5,278 nt of DNA from Spirochaetales bacterium (GTDB lineage: Bacteria > Spirochaetota > Spirochaetia > DTKZ01). The position numbers and the translations under genes are program-made. Within the stretch, counting starts at the first letter, position 1. Every line of letters begins with the position of its first letter. The notes below the pieces were generated by a model. The model did not search any database, was not told the origin of the DNA, and worked only from the letters and a program-made list of their open reading frames with translations. Shown here in pieces: positions 1 through 5,278 of the stretch. Where the stretch lies: contig JAISQU010000033.1 in the NCBI GenBank assembly GCA_031274005.1, positions 1 to 5,278 on the forward strand. Reading direction: 5' to 3'.

Positions 1-363
1 AAACGCCGTAAACCGGAGTCCCTTACGGGTTCTCCCGCTAAACGGGACGGGGCAGACGCCGGGCAGCGCGCCGATGCAGCGCAGGTATCCGAAAAGCGGA
101 AGTGGCCGGCCGGCCGGCCGGCCGGATCTGATCGCATAGCGCTGCTGCGGCTGAAGAAAGCCCTGGAAGCCAAAGACACAATAGCCATTGACCTCGCGCT
201 GGATGAGCTTTTACCCATGACTCTTGGAAACGCACAGAAAAAAATGCTTTCCGAAATCTGGGATTATGTGATTGCCGCGGATTTCAAAAACGCGGCTGTC
301 CTTGTTGATAAACAGCTATCCGCGTCTTCAGAAAAACGCCGCAAGACCGCGGTTGCCGGTTAG
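1..363 (+). CDS. C-terminal fragment, possibly the tail of a hybrid sensor histidine kinase (5' end outside window)
   Basis: The frame is open from the first base to a TAG at 361-363, giving 120 residues with no start in view, so the gene begins upstream. Residues 1 to about 35 are charged and rich in Lys, Arg, Ala and Asp, like an interdomain linker. Residues 36-42 (PAGRPAG) are encoded by a GGCC repeat. The rest is helical in character: LRLKKALEAKDTIAIDLALD, then a segment with EIWDYVIAADFKNAAVLVD. From memory this pattern (ALEA+D...ID..L+EL...., I.D.V..ADF..A...+D) resembles the short helical tail after the receiver domain in treponemal hybrid sensor kinases. No catalytic motif lies inside the window, so the name is an inference and the coding status is the firmer claim. 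Codon use after the repeat resembles the downstream genes. A 242-bp gap and a promoter separate it from the next gene, so it is probably a separate transcription unit. Confidence 0.6.
   Translation, partial: KRRKPESLTGSPAKRDGADAGQRADAAQVSEKRKWPAGRPAGSDRIALLRLKKALEAKDTIAIDLALDELLPMTLGNAQKKMLSEIWDYVIAADFKNAAVLVDKQLSASSEKRRKTAVAG
104..125 (+). repeat. GGCC tetranucleotide tract, 5.5 units, inside the partial CDS
   Basis: Five full GGCC units plus GG run without interruption. They are read in frame as Pro-Ala-Gly-Arg-Pro-Ala-Gly. The unit length is not a multiple of three, so gain or loss of one unit shifts the frame. After loss of one unit the reading meets TAG at 137-139; after gain of one it meets TGA at 129-131. 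Either change removes the 78 residues downstream. Whether the tract really varies cannot be seen from one sequence. Confidence 0.9.
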
Positions 364-378
364 CGGGGATTAGACGCG

Positions 379-408
379 GCGTCCGCCTGAGTACGGCGGG
401 GGCGCTTT
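379..408 (+). terminator. weak candidate terminator of the upstream gene
   Basis: CCGCC (383-387) can pair with GGCGG (395-399) around a 7-nt loop, and GCG (379-381) can extend the stem to CGC (403-405) across a small bulge. It is followed by only three Ts (406-408). It lies 16 bases after the TAG of the upstream gene, where a terminator would be expected. The bulge and very short T run make this weak. Confidence 0.25.
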
Positions 409-442
409 CGCGGAAATGTGCGGACGGGGCATAACCATCACG

Positions 443-516
443 GCAATCGCTGTGCGATTGCGTTATAACCGGGAGCGAGTGTTTTTTAGCCGGAAGCGTA
501 CCGGTGACTTTCACCG
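443..516 (+). other. two small stem-loops in the intergenic gap
   Basis: GCAATCGC (443-450) pairs perfectly with GCGATTGC (454-461) around a TGT loop. CGGTGA (502-507) pairs perfectly with TCACCG (511-516) around CTT. A T6 run (482-487) lies between them but about 20 bases from the first hairpin, too far for a classical intrinsic terminator. They lie upstream of the promoter at 569-597, so they could only be transcribed as a 3' extension of the upstream gene. Function unknown. Confidence 0.4.
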
Positions 517-526
517 CAATTTCCGG

Positions 527-564
527 GCCGACATGCGGTTCGCCCATGCGAACCGCATGTCGGC
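527..564. repeat. perfect 17-bp inverted repeat with 4-nt loop
   Basis: The arm GCCGACATGCGGTTCGC (527-543) is exactly complementary to 548-564, with CCAT as the loop. All 17 pairs are Watson-Crick, so this would be a very stable hairpin in RNA or a cruciform in DNA. The following bases (TGTATTGTG) are only mildly T-rich, so it is not a textbook intrinsic terminator. It could still end or protect the upstream transcript, insulate the operon promoter that begins four bases later, serve as an operator for a dimeric regulator, or be a dispersed REP-like palindrome. Confidence 0.9.
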
Positions 565-568
565 TGTA

Positions 569-597
569 TTGTGCTGCGGGCTTGTATGGGGTATACT
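569..597 (+). promoter_or_regulatory. sigma-70-like promoter of the cysteine protein-murI-rsgA-mutS2 operon
   Basis: The -10 hexamer TATACT (592-597) matches consensus at five of six positions. It lies exactly 17 bases downstream of TTGTGC (569-574), whose first three bases match the -35 consensus. Transcription would be predicted to start near 604-606, which is at the ATG of the next gene (606). No other equally good promoter is visible in the gap, and the three downstream genes overlap one another, so this is the likely promoter for the whole set. Confidence 0.6.
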
Positions 598-605
598 ATG
601 TGTAA

Positions 606-896
606 ATGAAATGTTACTTCTGCGGCGCGGAAGCCGGGGATGAAAAAATTTACAGGAATACCCTCTGCGCTTCCTGCGGCAGAGAACTGAAGATTTGCCG
701 CAACTGTAAATTTTATTCTCCCGGCGCGCAGTGGGATTGCCGCGAAACCATCAGTGAGGCGGTGCGGGACAGGGAAAGGGCAAATTTTTGCGACTGGTTT
801 TCGCCCGCCGATTCCAGGGACCAGAAAACCCTCTCATCATCAAACCAGATAAAGGCAAAAAATGCCCGCAGCGATTTTGACAAACTCTTCGGATAA
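606..896 (+). CDS. small eight-cysteine, presumed zinc-binding protein of unknown function
   Basis: The product has 96 residues. The ATG is fixed by a TAA immediately upstream in frame (603-605) and by Cys3/Cys6, which the first CxxC needs. The cysteines form two four-Cys groups. One is C3-x2-C6 with C21-x2-C24, a zinc-ribbon-like spacing. The other is C31-x2-C34, C45 and C62, in the context C-R-N-C-K-F-Y-S-P-G and later R-A-N-F-C-D-W-F. I recall the NCKFY..GA...CRE....V.D+.RANFCD(Y/W)F pattern in short uncharacterised proteins of varied bacteria. Residues 66-96 are polar and probably disordered. There is no signal peptide or membrane segment, so it should be cytoplasmic. No Shine-Dalgarno sequence precedes the ATG, and the promoter geometry suggests a leaderless mRNA. 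Its 3' end overlaps murI by 35 bp. Metal binding is inferred from cysteine spacing; no enzymatic or nucleic-acid role can be assigned. Confidence 0.85.
   Translation: MKCYFCGAEAGDEKIYRNTLCASCGRELKICRNCKFYSPGAQWDCRETISEAVRDRERANFCDWFSPADSRDQKTLSSSNQIKAKNARSDFDKLFG
851..855 (+). promoter_or_regulatory. ribosome binding site for murI, inside the upstream gene
   Basis: AAAGG lies 6 bases before the ATG at 862. It supports that start even though it places the murI start 35 bases inside the preceding reading frame. No ATG occurs later in the murI frame before the essential DSGVGG motif; a TTG at 877 is the only nearby alternative. Confidence 0.55.
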
Positions 897-1701
897 GGTC
901 CGCTCCGGCGCTCCCATAGCTTTTCTTGATTCCGGCGTGGGAGGGCTGCCGTATCTGCAGTGGGTGCGCGTACACCTTCCTGAAGAAAACTTCATCTATC
1001 TGGCCGACCGTGAACATTTTCCCTACGGTCCCAAAAGCCCGGATAAGGTTTTTAGCGCCGTCGCCGGATGCGTAGAAAAATTTATCACGGCTTTTGCGCC
1101 CAAACTTTTTGTTTTGGCCTGCAATACAGCCTCGGTAAGCGCCCTTGAAAGGCTGCGGCGGACGTTTCCCGCGCAAACCTTTGTGGGAACCGTACCCGCC
1201 GTAAAACCCGCCGCGGAATGCAGCAAAAACAAACGCATAGGCGTACTTGCCACCAACGCTACGGTTCACGCCCATTATTTTGATTCGCTTATCGAAACAT
1301 TCGCCTCGGGCTGTACGATTATCCGGGTGCCTGGTCCGGACATCGTAAACTTTGTTGAAAAAAAATTCTTTACAGCAGCCCCTGAAGAAAAACTGCGGGT
1401 CATAGCCGCGGCGGTAAACCGTTTTCGGGAAGAAGGCGTGGACACGGTTGTTCTTGCGTGTACTCATTTTCTCTACCTATACCCGGAGATTCACGCGGAA
1501 TTGGGCGGCGGGGTGCGGCTTATAGATTCCCGCGAAGGGGTTGGACGCCGTGTTATCAATATTGTTTCTTCTTTTGGCCCGCGCGCGCAAGCGCCGGCCC
1601 CGCGTATACCCGGACTTTATCTTTCGGGCGGCTGGAGTCCCGAACCTCAATACGCTTTCTTCGCCGAATATTTCAGCCTTGAACTGGCGGGGACCCTGTG
1701 A
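862..1701 (+). CDS. murI: glutamate racemase
   Basis: The 279-residue product interconverts L- and D-glutamate in the cytoplasm without cofactor, supplying D-Glu for the peptidoglycan stem peptide. Family hallmarks appear in order: D23-S-G-V-G-G-L-P at the N-terminus; PYG at 54-56 followed by K-S; A-C87-N-T-A with the first catalytic cysteine; V-G-T-V-P-A-V at 108-114; I-G-V-L-A-T-N-A-T at 126-134; and A-C200-T-H with the second catalytic cysteine and its histidine. Length is normal for the family (about 255-280). About 18 residues precede the first strand, somewhat more than in many homologues, and this extension is encoded in the overlap with the upstream gene. The end overlaps the rsgA start by 4 bp (GTGA), so the two are probably translationally coupled. 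DSGVGGLPYLQ and CTHFLYLYPE suggest a spirochaetal racemase. Confident in the family; regulation (for example by UDP-MurNAc-Ala) cannot be judged from sequence. Confidence 0.95.
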   Translation: MPAAILTNSSDKVRSGAPIAFLDSGVGGLPYLQWVRVHLPEENFIYLADREHFPYGPKSPDKVFSAVAGCVEKFITAFAPKLFVLACNTASVSALERLRRTFPAQTFVGTVPAVKPAAECSKNKRIGVLATNATVHAHYFDSLIETFASGCTIIRVPGPDIVNFVEKKFFTAAPEEKLRVIAAAVNRFREEGVDTVVLACTHFLYLYPEIHAELGGGVRLIDSREGVGRRVINIVSSFGPRAQAPAPRIPGLYLSGGWSPEPQYAFFAEYFSLELAGTL

Positions 1702-2663
1702 CAGGGCAAAAAGGAACCGTTCTGTGCGGCGCGAACAATATTTTTCTTGTGCGTCCCTGGGGGGCTGCCGGGCTTCCGGCGGATGCCGGGAAAGAACCGC
1801 CTCCCCTGGAGTGCCGCATCAAGGGAAAAATCCTCCGAGGCGCTGAAAAGGACTACAATCCGCTCGCGGCAGGAGACGGGGTGAGCTTTCTTCCGGACGC
1901 GAAAAATCCCCGGTCGGGTGTTCTCTACGAGCGGCTGGAACGGAAAAACGCCCTGCTGCGCTGGAACAAGAAGGGCCGCGCTCCCCAGGCCATAGCCGCG
2001 AATGTTGACCTTCTTGTCTGCGTTACAAGCCCTCAGTCGCCGCCTTTCCGGCCCCGTTTTCTGGACAGGCTTCTGCTCGCCGCCGCGTTTTCGGATATTC
2101 CCGCCCTTGTCTGCCTGAATAAAGACGACCAGGCGACAACGCCGGAAATTGAAGAACGCCTTGGGGACTACGAAGCGCGGAATATCCCTGTTCTGCGCAC
2201 ACGGACCTGCGCCGGCGACTCCGGCCTGTACGCTCTGCGGGATTTCATCGCGGGCAAGCGGGTTGTCTTTGCCGGCCACTCCGGCGTGGGCAAGACCAGT
2301 CTTTTTAACTGTCTGTCAGGAAGTTCCGGCCGGAAAGTGGGAGAGTTGTCGGAAAAATATAACCGCGGCCGCCACACAACGGTTCTTGCCTGTCTTGCGG
2401 CCTGGGCCGCCGGGGAAATCATCGATACTCCGGGAGTCAGGGAGTTCGACATCTGCGGAGTTTACTCCCGCGACCTGCGCTTTTTCTTCAGCGATTTTGA
2501 CTCCTACGCCAAAGACTGCCGCCTGCCGGGCTGCACGCATACCCACGAGCCCGCGTGCGCTGTACGGGAGGCGGCTGAAAACGGCCGGCTCCTTTTTGAC
2601 CGTTATGAAAGTTACTGCCGTGTGTACAGCGATCTTCTGAGGAGGGAAAAATACGCGCCATGA
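1698..2663 (+). CDS. rsgA: ribosome small subunit-dependent GTPase A (30S assembly factor)
   Basis: The 321-residue product has the circularly permuted GTPase order typical of RsgA/YjeQ. An OB-fold-like N-terminal domain (about 1-85) is followed by G4 N141-K-D-D, then G1 G193-H-S-G-V-G-K-T-S, then G2 G224-R-H-T-T, then G3 D243-T-P-G. The C-terminal zinc domain has C274-x4-C279-x-H281-x5-C287 followed by A-V and the usual RYESYCRVY helix. RsgA binds the late 30S particle, checks decoding-centre maturation and leaves upon GTP hydrolysis stimulated by the 30S. The start is GTG at 1698, overlapping the murI stop, with GGGGA (1689-1693) 4 bases upstream. The stop overlaps the mutS2 ATG by 4 bp. 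All metal ligands and nucleotide motifs are present, so the protein should be functional. P-loop Thr200 instead of the frequent Ser is a harmless variant. Confidence 0.96.
   Translation: MTGQKGTVLCGANNIFLVRPWGAAGLPADAGKEPPPLECRIKGKILRGAEKDYNPLAAGDGVSFLPDAKNPRSGVLYERLERKNALLRWNKKGRAPQAIAANVDLLVCVTSPQSPPFRPRFLDRLLLAAAFSDIPALVCLNKDDQATTPEIEERLGDYEARNIPVLRTRTCAGDSGLYALRDFIAGKRVVFAGHSGVGKTSLFNCLSGSSGRKVGELSEKYNRGRHTTVLACLAAWAAGEIIDTPGVREFDICGVYSRDLRFFFSDFDSYAKDCRLPGCTHTHEPACAVREAAENGRLLFDRYESYCRVYSDLLRREKYAP
2639..2645 (+). promoter_or_regulatory. strong Shine-Dalgarno for mutS2 at unusually long spacing
   Basis: GAGGAGG near the end of rsgA lies 14 bases before the mutS2 ATG at 2660, longer than the usual 5-10. 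No ATG, GTG or TTG lies between in the mutS2 frame; the only near-start codon is ATA at 2651. The ATGA overlap with the rsgA stop suggests re-initiation by terminating ribosomes, with this site assisting. Confidence 0.6.
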
Positions 2664-5038
2664 ATGACCACGCCCTGCGCCTTCTGGAGTTCGGCGAAAT
2701 ACGGGCCGAACTTATACACTATGCCTGGAGCGAAGACGGAAAAAAACGTCTGGCCGGCGAGGGTTTTCTGCGCAGCGCGAAAGAGCTGGAACAAATACGG
2801 CGGCCCGCGGCGGAGTTTCGCCGTCTTCTGGACAGCGACGCCGCTCCTCCCGCCCTCAATCTGCCCGATATTACCGGCCTTGTGAAAATAGCGGAAAAAC
2901 CCGGCGCGGTTCTGGAACCCGCGGAGCTGGGAACAATAGGCTCGTATCTGCGCCAGATGAAAATCCTCAAAAATTATTTGAAAAAAGGCGGCGGGATCCT
3001 CCGCGAAGAGGCTGAGGGTTTACCCGCCATGAGCGGCTTGTCCGCGAAAATCGACGGGATTATAGACCGCGAAGGCAATGTGCGGGATAACGATATTCCC
3101 TCGCTCTCGCGGCTGCGCCGGAGGATCCGCGCATACAGAAAGGACCTTGACGCCCTTGCCGCCTCGTATCTGGGAAACTCCGATTTACGCGGCTACTGGC
3201 AGTCGGACACCGCTTCGCAGAAAGACGGCCGCATGGCTCTGCCCCTCGCGAGCAATTTCCGCGGCCGCATTAAGGGCGTTGTCCACGAAATCTCTTCCAG
3301 CGGCGCCACGGCTTTTTTTGAACCCCTCGACATTTTTGAAAAGAACAATGATATAGCGGAAACCGAAAACGAATACCGCCGGGAGCTTTTTCAAATTTTG
3401 AAAGACCTTACCGCCGCGGCGGGAGAGGCGGCAAACGATCTTCTGTACCTGAGCGGCCGCCTGGCCCTCATTGATTCTTGGCAGGCGAGGGCCGTCTACG
3501 GCAAGAGGCATGAGTGCTTTCCCGCCGCCGTGGCGGATTCCCCGGAGCGGGATTTTATACTTTCCGCGGCGCGGCATCCCCTGCTGGGCGCAAAGGCCGT
3601 CCCCATCGACATCAGGCTCGCGGAAGGAACGCGCATCCTTCTTGTAACCGGGCCCAACACCGGCGGAAAAACCCTGGCCCTCAAGACGGCGGGTCTTCTG
3701 GCTTTGATGAATCAGTTCGGCCTTGATATTCCCGCGGCGGGGGATTCCTCGCTTCCGCTCTTTGACGATATTTTTGTCGATATGGGCGACGAGCAGTCCA
3801 TTGCAGAATCCCTGTCAACCTTTTCGGCCCATATTTCGAACCTCGCCAAAATCGTCTCCTCCTGCGCGCGGGCCTCCCTGGTACTCCTTGATGAGCTTGG
3901 CTCGGGCACGGATCCCGAACAGGGCGCGGCCATTGCCATGGCCTTTCTGGATACCCTCGCGGAGCGGGGAGTTTATGCCATGGTGACAACGCATCTGGGG
4001 AGCCTGAAACATTACGCGTACAGCCGTCCGGGAGTTTCCAACGCCTCTGTACTGTTTGACGCCGAAGCCTTCAAACCGGCCTATAAAATAATTCCCGGCG
4101 TTCCCGGCGAAAGCCACGCTTTTGAAATTGCCGAAAGATGCGGGGTTCCCGCGCTCATCATAGACCGGGCCCGCGCGTACATGAGCGGCAGCGAAACCGA
4201 TTCGGCGCGCCTTATCAGAAGCCTGACGGAAAAAGAGGCGGAAATTGCCCAAACCCTCCGGCAGCAGCGAAAACTTCTTGCCGATTTGGAAGAAGAACGC
4301 CGGCTCCTCGCGGAAAAACAGAGCGAGCTGTCCGGCCGGGAAATCCGTCTGCGCAGAGAGGGTCTTACCGAAGCGCGCCGTTTTCTGGCCGAAACCCGTA
4401 AGCAATTTGAAGCCCTGGTACACGAGCTGCGGCAGGCCGGCCGCAGCGCAGCCCCTGATGCCGGCGAACAGACAGCGCGGTACACGCAGGAGCTGCGTTC
4501 CCTGACCGGTGAAATACAGCGGCGCATAAAGACCGAAGAACAAAAAATTGAGGAACTCACGGCTCTTGCGCGGCCGGCGCGCAGCGGCCCTCTTGAAGAA
4601 GGTATGCAAGTCCTTATCGGCGATCCGCCCCGCGGAGCGGTACTGGAGCGCAGGCTGCCGGGCGGCCGCTGGCAGCTTACCGCGGGAGCGATACGCCTCT
4701 GCCTTCCGGAATCCGAAATTGTAAGCGTACAGGCTTCCATCCCCCAAAAGCCTGAGATACAAATAAACCTGACACAGACCGCCGGCGAGCCGGCCCGCTT
4801 TGAACTGGACATACGGGGTCTGCGCGCCGAAGAGGCCATTGCAGCCCTGATCAAACAAACCGACAGGGCAATCATCCAGAGCCTTCAGGAGTTTGGCGTC
4901 ATCCACGGTAAGGGCGAAGGCGTTCTGCAAACCGCTGTACACGATTACCTGCGCGGCCACCCCGCTGTGGCGGAATTCCGCTTCGCTCACCCCGACCAGG
5001 GAGGCACAGGGAAAACTTTCGTCAAACTGAAAGGATGA
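2660..5038 (+). CDS. mutS2: MutS2, Smr-domain endonuclease/ribosome-associated ATPase
   Basis: The 792-residue product has the usual MutS2 length and layout, without the mismatch-recognition domain of MutS1. The core/lever region (about 1-320) opens with LRLLEFGEI and contains V208-H-E-I-S-S-S-G-A-T-A-F-F-E-P. The ABC-type ATPase has Walker A G331-P-N-T-G-G-K-T, Walker B LVLLD411-E412 followed by L-G-S-G-T-D, and the T443-T-H-L switch. A charged coiled coil spans about 510-640. A KOW-like segment (about 647-691) is followed by the C-terminal Smr domain, with L716-D-I-R-G and H749-G-K-G-E-G. In other bacteria MutS2 suppresses recombination by cleaving branched DNA, and in Bacillus subtilis it acts on collided ribosomes. 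Which activity dominates here is unknown. In the Smr motif the commonly seen LR after HGxGxG is LQ (Gln757). It is last in the overlapping gene set, 4 bp into rsgA, and no strong terminator follows. Confidence 0.96.
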   Translation: MNDHALRLLEFGEIRAELIHYAWSEDGKKRLAGEGFLRSAKELEQIRRPAAEFRRLLDSDAAPPALNLPDITGLVKIAEKPGAVLEPAELGTIGSYLRQMKILKNYLKKGGGILREEAEGLPAMSGLSAKIDGIIDREGNVRDNDIPSLSRLRRRIRAYRKDLDALAASYLGNSDLRGYWQSDTASQKDGRMALPLASNFRGRIKGVVHEISSSGATAFFEPLDIFEKNNDIAETENEYRRELFQILKDLTAAAGEAANDLLYLSGRLALIDSWQARAVYGKRHECFPAAVADSPERDFILSAARHPLLGAKAVPIDIRLAEGTRILLVTGPNTGGKTLALKTAGLLALMNQFGLDIPAAGDSSLPLFDDIFVDMGDEQSIAESLSTFSAHISNLAKIVSSCARASLVLLDELGSGTDPEQGAAIAMAFLDTLAERGVYAMVTTHLGSLKHYAYSRPGVSNASVLFDAEAFKPAYKIIPGVPGESHAFEIAERCGVPALIIDRARAYMSGSETDSARLIRSLTEKEAEIAQTLRQQRKLLADLEEERRLLAEKQSELSGREIRLRREGLTEARRFLAETRKQFEALVHELRQAGRSAAPDAGEQTARYTQELRSLTGEIQRRIKTEEQKIEELTALARPARSGPLEEGMQVLIGDPPRGAVLERRLPGGRWQLTAGAIRLCLPESEIVSVQASIPQKPEIQINLTQTAGEPARFELDIRGLRAEEAIAALIKQTDRAIIQSLQEFGVIHGKGEGVLQTAVHDYLRGHPAVAEFRFAHPDQGGTGKTFVKLKG

Positions 5039-5058
5039 AAACCCCGCAGCACGGCGGC

Positions 5059-5087
5059 TTGACTTTTTTCGCAAAAAGAAAAAAAAT
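5059..5087 (+). promoter_or_regulatory. candidate promoter for the gene after mutS2
   Basis: TTGACT (5059-5064) matches the -35 consensus at five of six positions. AAAAAT (5082-5087), 17 bases downstream, is a weaker -10 at four of six. A closer -10 match, TAAAAT (5090-5095), sits at an unfavourable 25-base spacing. The first arrangement predicts a start near 5094 and a 20-base leader holding the AAGGAG site. The A/T-rich block contrasts with the GC-rich genes around it. Confidence 0.4.
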
Positions 5088-5097
5088 GATAAAATGT

Positions 5098-5103
5098 AAG
5101 GAG
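5098..5103 (+). promoter_or_regulatory. consensus ribosome binding site
   Basis: AAGGAG lies 10 bases before the ATG at 5114. It favours that codon over the in-frame ATGs at 5123 and 5129. An in-frame TAA at 5090-5092 excludes an earlier start. Confidence 0.6.
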
Positions 5104-5113
5104 TGTTCACAGA

Positions 5114-5278
5114 ATGATTACGATGCGTATGAGCTTACCTTGTACTCGCGAAGATATAAAAGTCGGGCGACTGGCCGAATGTAACTCCTTATGCCATCAG
5201 CATTTTGGGGGGGGGGCCGCGCCCCCACCCCCCCCCCCCCCCCCCCCCCCCCCCCCACCCACCCCAAAGACGACAAAA
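5114..5278 (+). CDS. 5' end of an unidentified gene, running into low-quality sequence
   Basis: The frame opens at ATG 5114 behind a consensus ribosome binding site and a plausible promoter. The first 31 codons look like real protein: MITMRMSLPCTRED, then IKVGRLAECNSLCHQHF. After that the frame enters a G10 run and a C29 run and encodes only Gly, Ala and Pro until the window ends, with no stop. I do not recognise the N-terminus. It contains three cysteines (residues 10, 23 and 27) and no evident signal peptide. The start is reasonably supported; everything after about codon 31 is likely artefactual, so neither product nor true frame can be given. Confidence 0.4.
   Translation, partial: MITMRMSLPCTREDIKVGRLAECNSLCHQHFGGGAAPPPPPPPPPPPPPTPKTTK
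5207..5265. repeat. G10 and C29 homopolymer tracts at the window end, probable artefact
   Basis: Ten Gs (5207-5216) are followed by CCGCG, five Cs, an A, 29 uninterrupted Cs (5228-5256) and two short C blocks separated by A. The G and C tracts are complementary. TTTGGGG at the left edge is also mirrored by CCCCAAA near the right edge, so the segment could fold back on itself. Such a tract a few bases from a sequence end is typical of a failed read or misassembly. Confidence 0.85.

Noticed and set aside
416..643. A + strand 75-codon frame crossing the intergenic gap
   Set aside because: It runs through the perfect hairpin and the promoter and overlaps the start of the cysteine protein in another frame. 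No ribosome binding site precedes it and no family motif is visible.
751..1467. A 238-codon open frame on the minus strand opposite murI
   Set aside because: It is the antisense shadow of a confident glutamate racemase, with low-complexity basic and aromatic composition and no recognisable motif.
2149..2640. A 163-codon + strand frame inside rsgA
   Set aside because: It is an out-of-frame shadow of the GTPase domain, whose motifs are all in the rsgA frame.
5044..5069. Possible intrinsic terminator after mutS2 (CCGC at 5044-5047 with GCGG at 5054-5057, T run from 5064)
   Set aside because: The stem has only four pairs and the T run begins six bases after it. The T run is better explained as part of the promoter spacer.
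3815..5110. A 431-codon open frame on the minus strand opposite mutS2
   Set aside because: It lies opposite the well-supported ATPase, coiled coil and Smr domain. The reverse frame stays open because of GC-rich codon bias, its composition is unlike a folded protein, and no family motif is visible.
5140..5160. TTGTAC and TATAAA as a promoter inside the last gene
   Set aside because: The spacing is only nine bases, far from the 16-18 needed.
1..5278. CRISPR array, insertion sequence, tRNA/rRNA, riboswitch or defence system
   Set aside because: I saw no spaced direct repeats, no transposase or terminal-repeat pairs around a gene and no cloverleaf, and no known defence protein. The window is filled by housekeeping genes.

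Overview
The window is an ordinary, densely packed bacterial chromosome segment of moderately high GC, with every gene on the + strand. The organism is most likely a spirochaete of the Treponema group. This rests on my recollection of how treponemal glutamate racemases read (DSGxGGLPYL, ACTHFLYL) and of how treponemal hybrid kinases end. No 16S or other decisive marker is present, so the assignment is moderate at best.

Layout. Positions 1-363 hold the C-terminal 120 codons of a gene that begins outside the window. Its tail resembles the C-terminal end of treponemal hybrid sensor kinases, and it carries a 22-bp GGCC tetranucleotide tract in frame. A 242-bp gap follows. It contains several stem-loops, including a perfect 17-bp inverted repeat, and ends in a sigma-70-like promoter that abuts the next start codon. 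From 606 to 5038 runs a four-gene unit with overlapping ends: a 96-residue eight-cysteine protein, glutamate racemase (murI), the circularly permuted 30S-assembly GTPase RsgA (rsgA) and MutS2 (mutS2). The overlaps are 35, 4 and 4 bp, which implies one transcript and translational coupling. After mutS2 there is a probable new promoter, a strong AAGGAG site and the first codons of another gene. That gene runs into a G10/C29 homopolymer at the end of the window, which looks like a damaged contig end.

How the genes fit together. MurI supplies D-glutamate for peptidoglycan. RsgA checks late 30S subunit maturation. MutS2 is a MutS-type ATPase with a C-terminal Smr domain; its known roles are suppression of recombination and, in Bacillus subtilis, action on collided ribosomes. 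The operon is therefore housekeeping, joining cell-wall precursor supply with two ribosome-associated factors, headed by a small presumed zinc protein of unknown function. I see no mobile element, CRISPR array, tRNA, rRNA, toxin-antitoxin or phage-defence module. I do not claim a new system. The points most worth a second look are the GGCC tract, the apparently leaderless start of the cysteine-rich gene, the perfect hairpin beside its promoter, and the conserved-looking cysteine protein itself.
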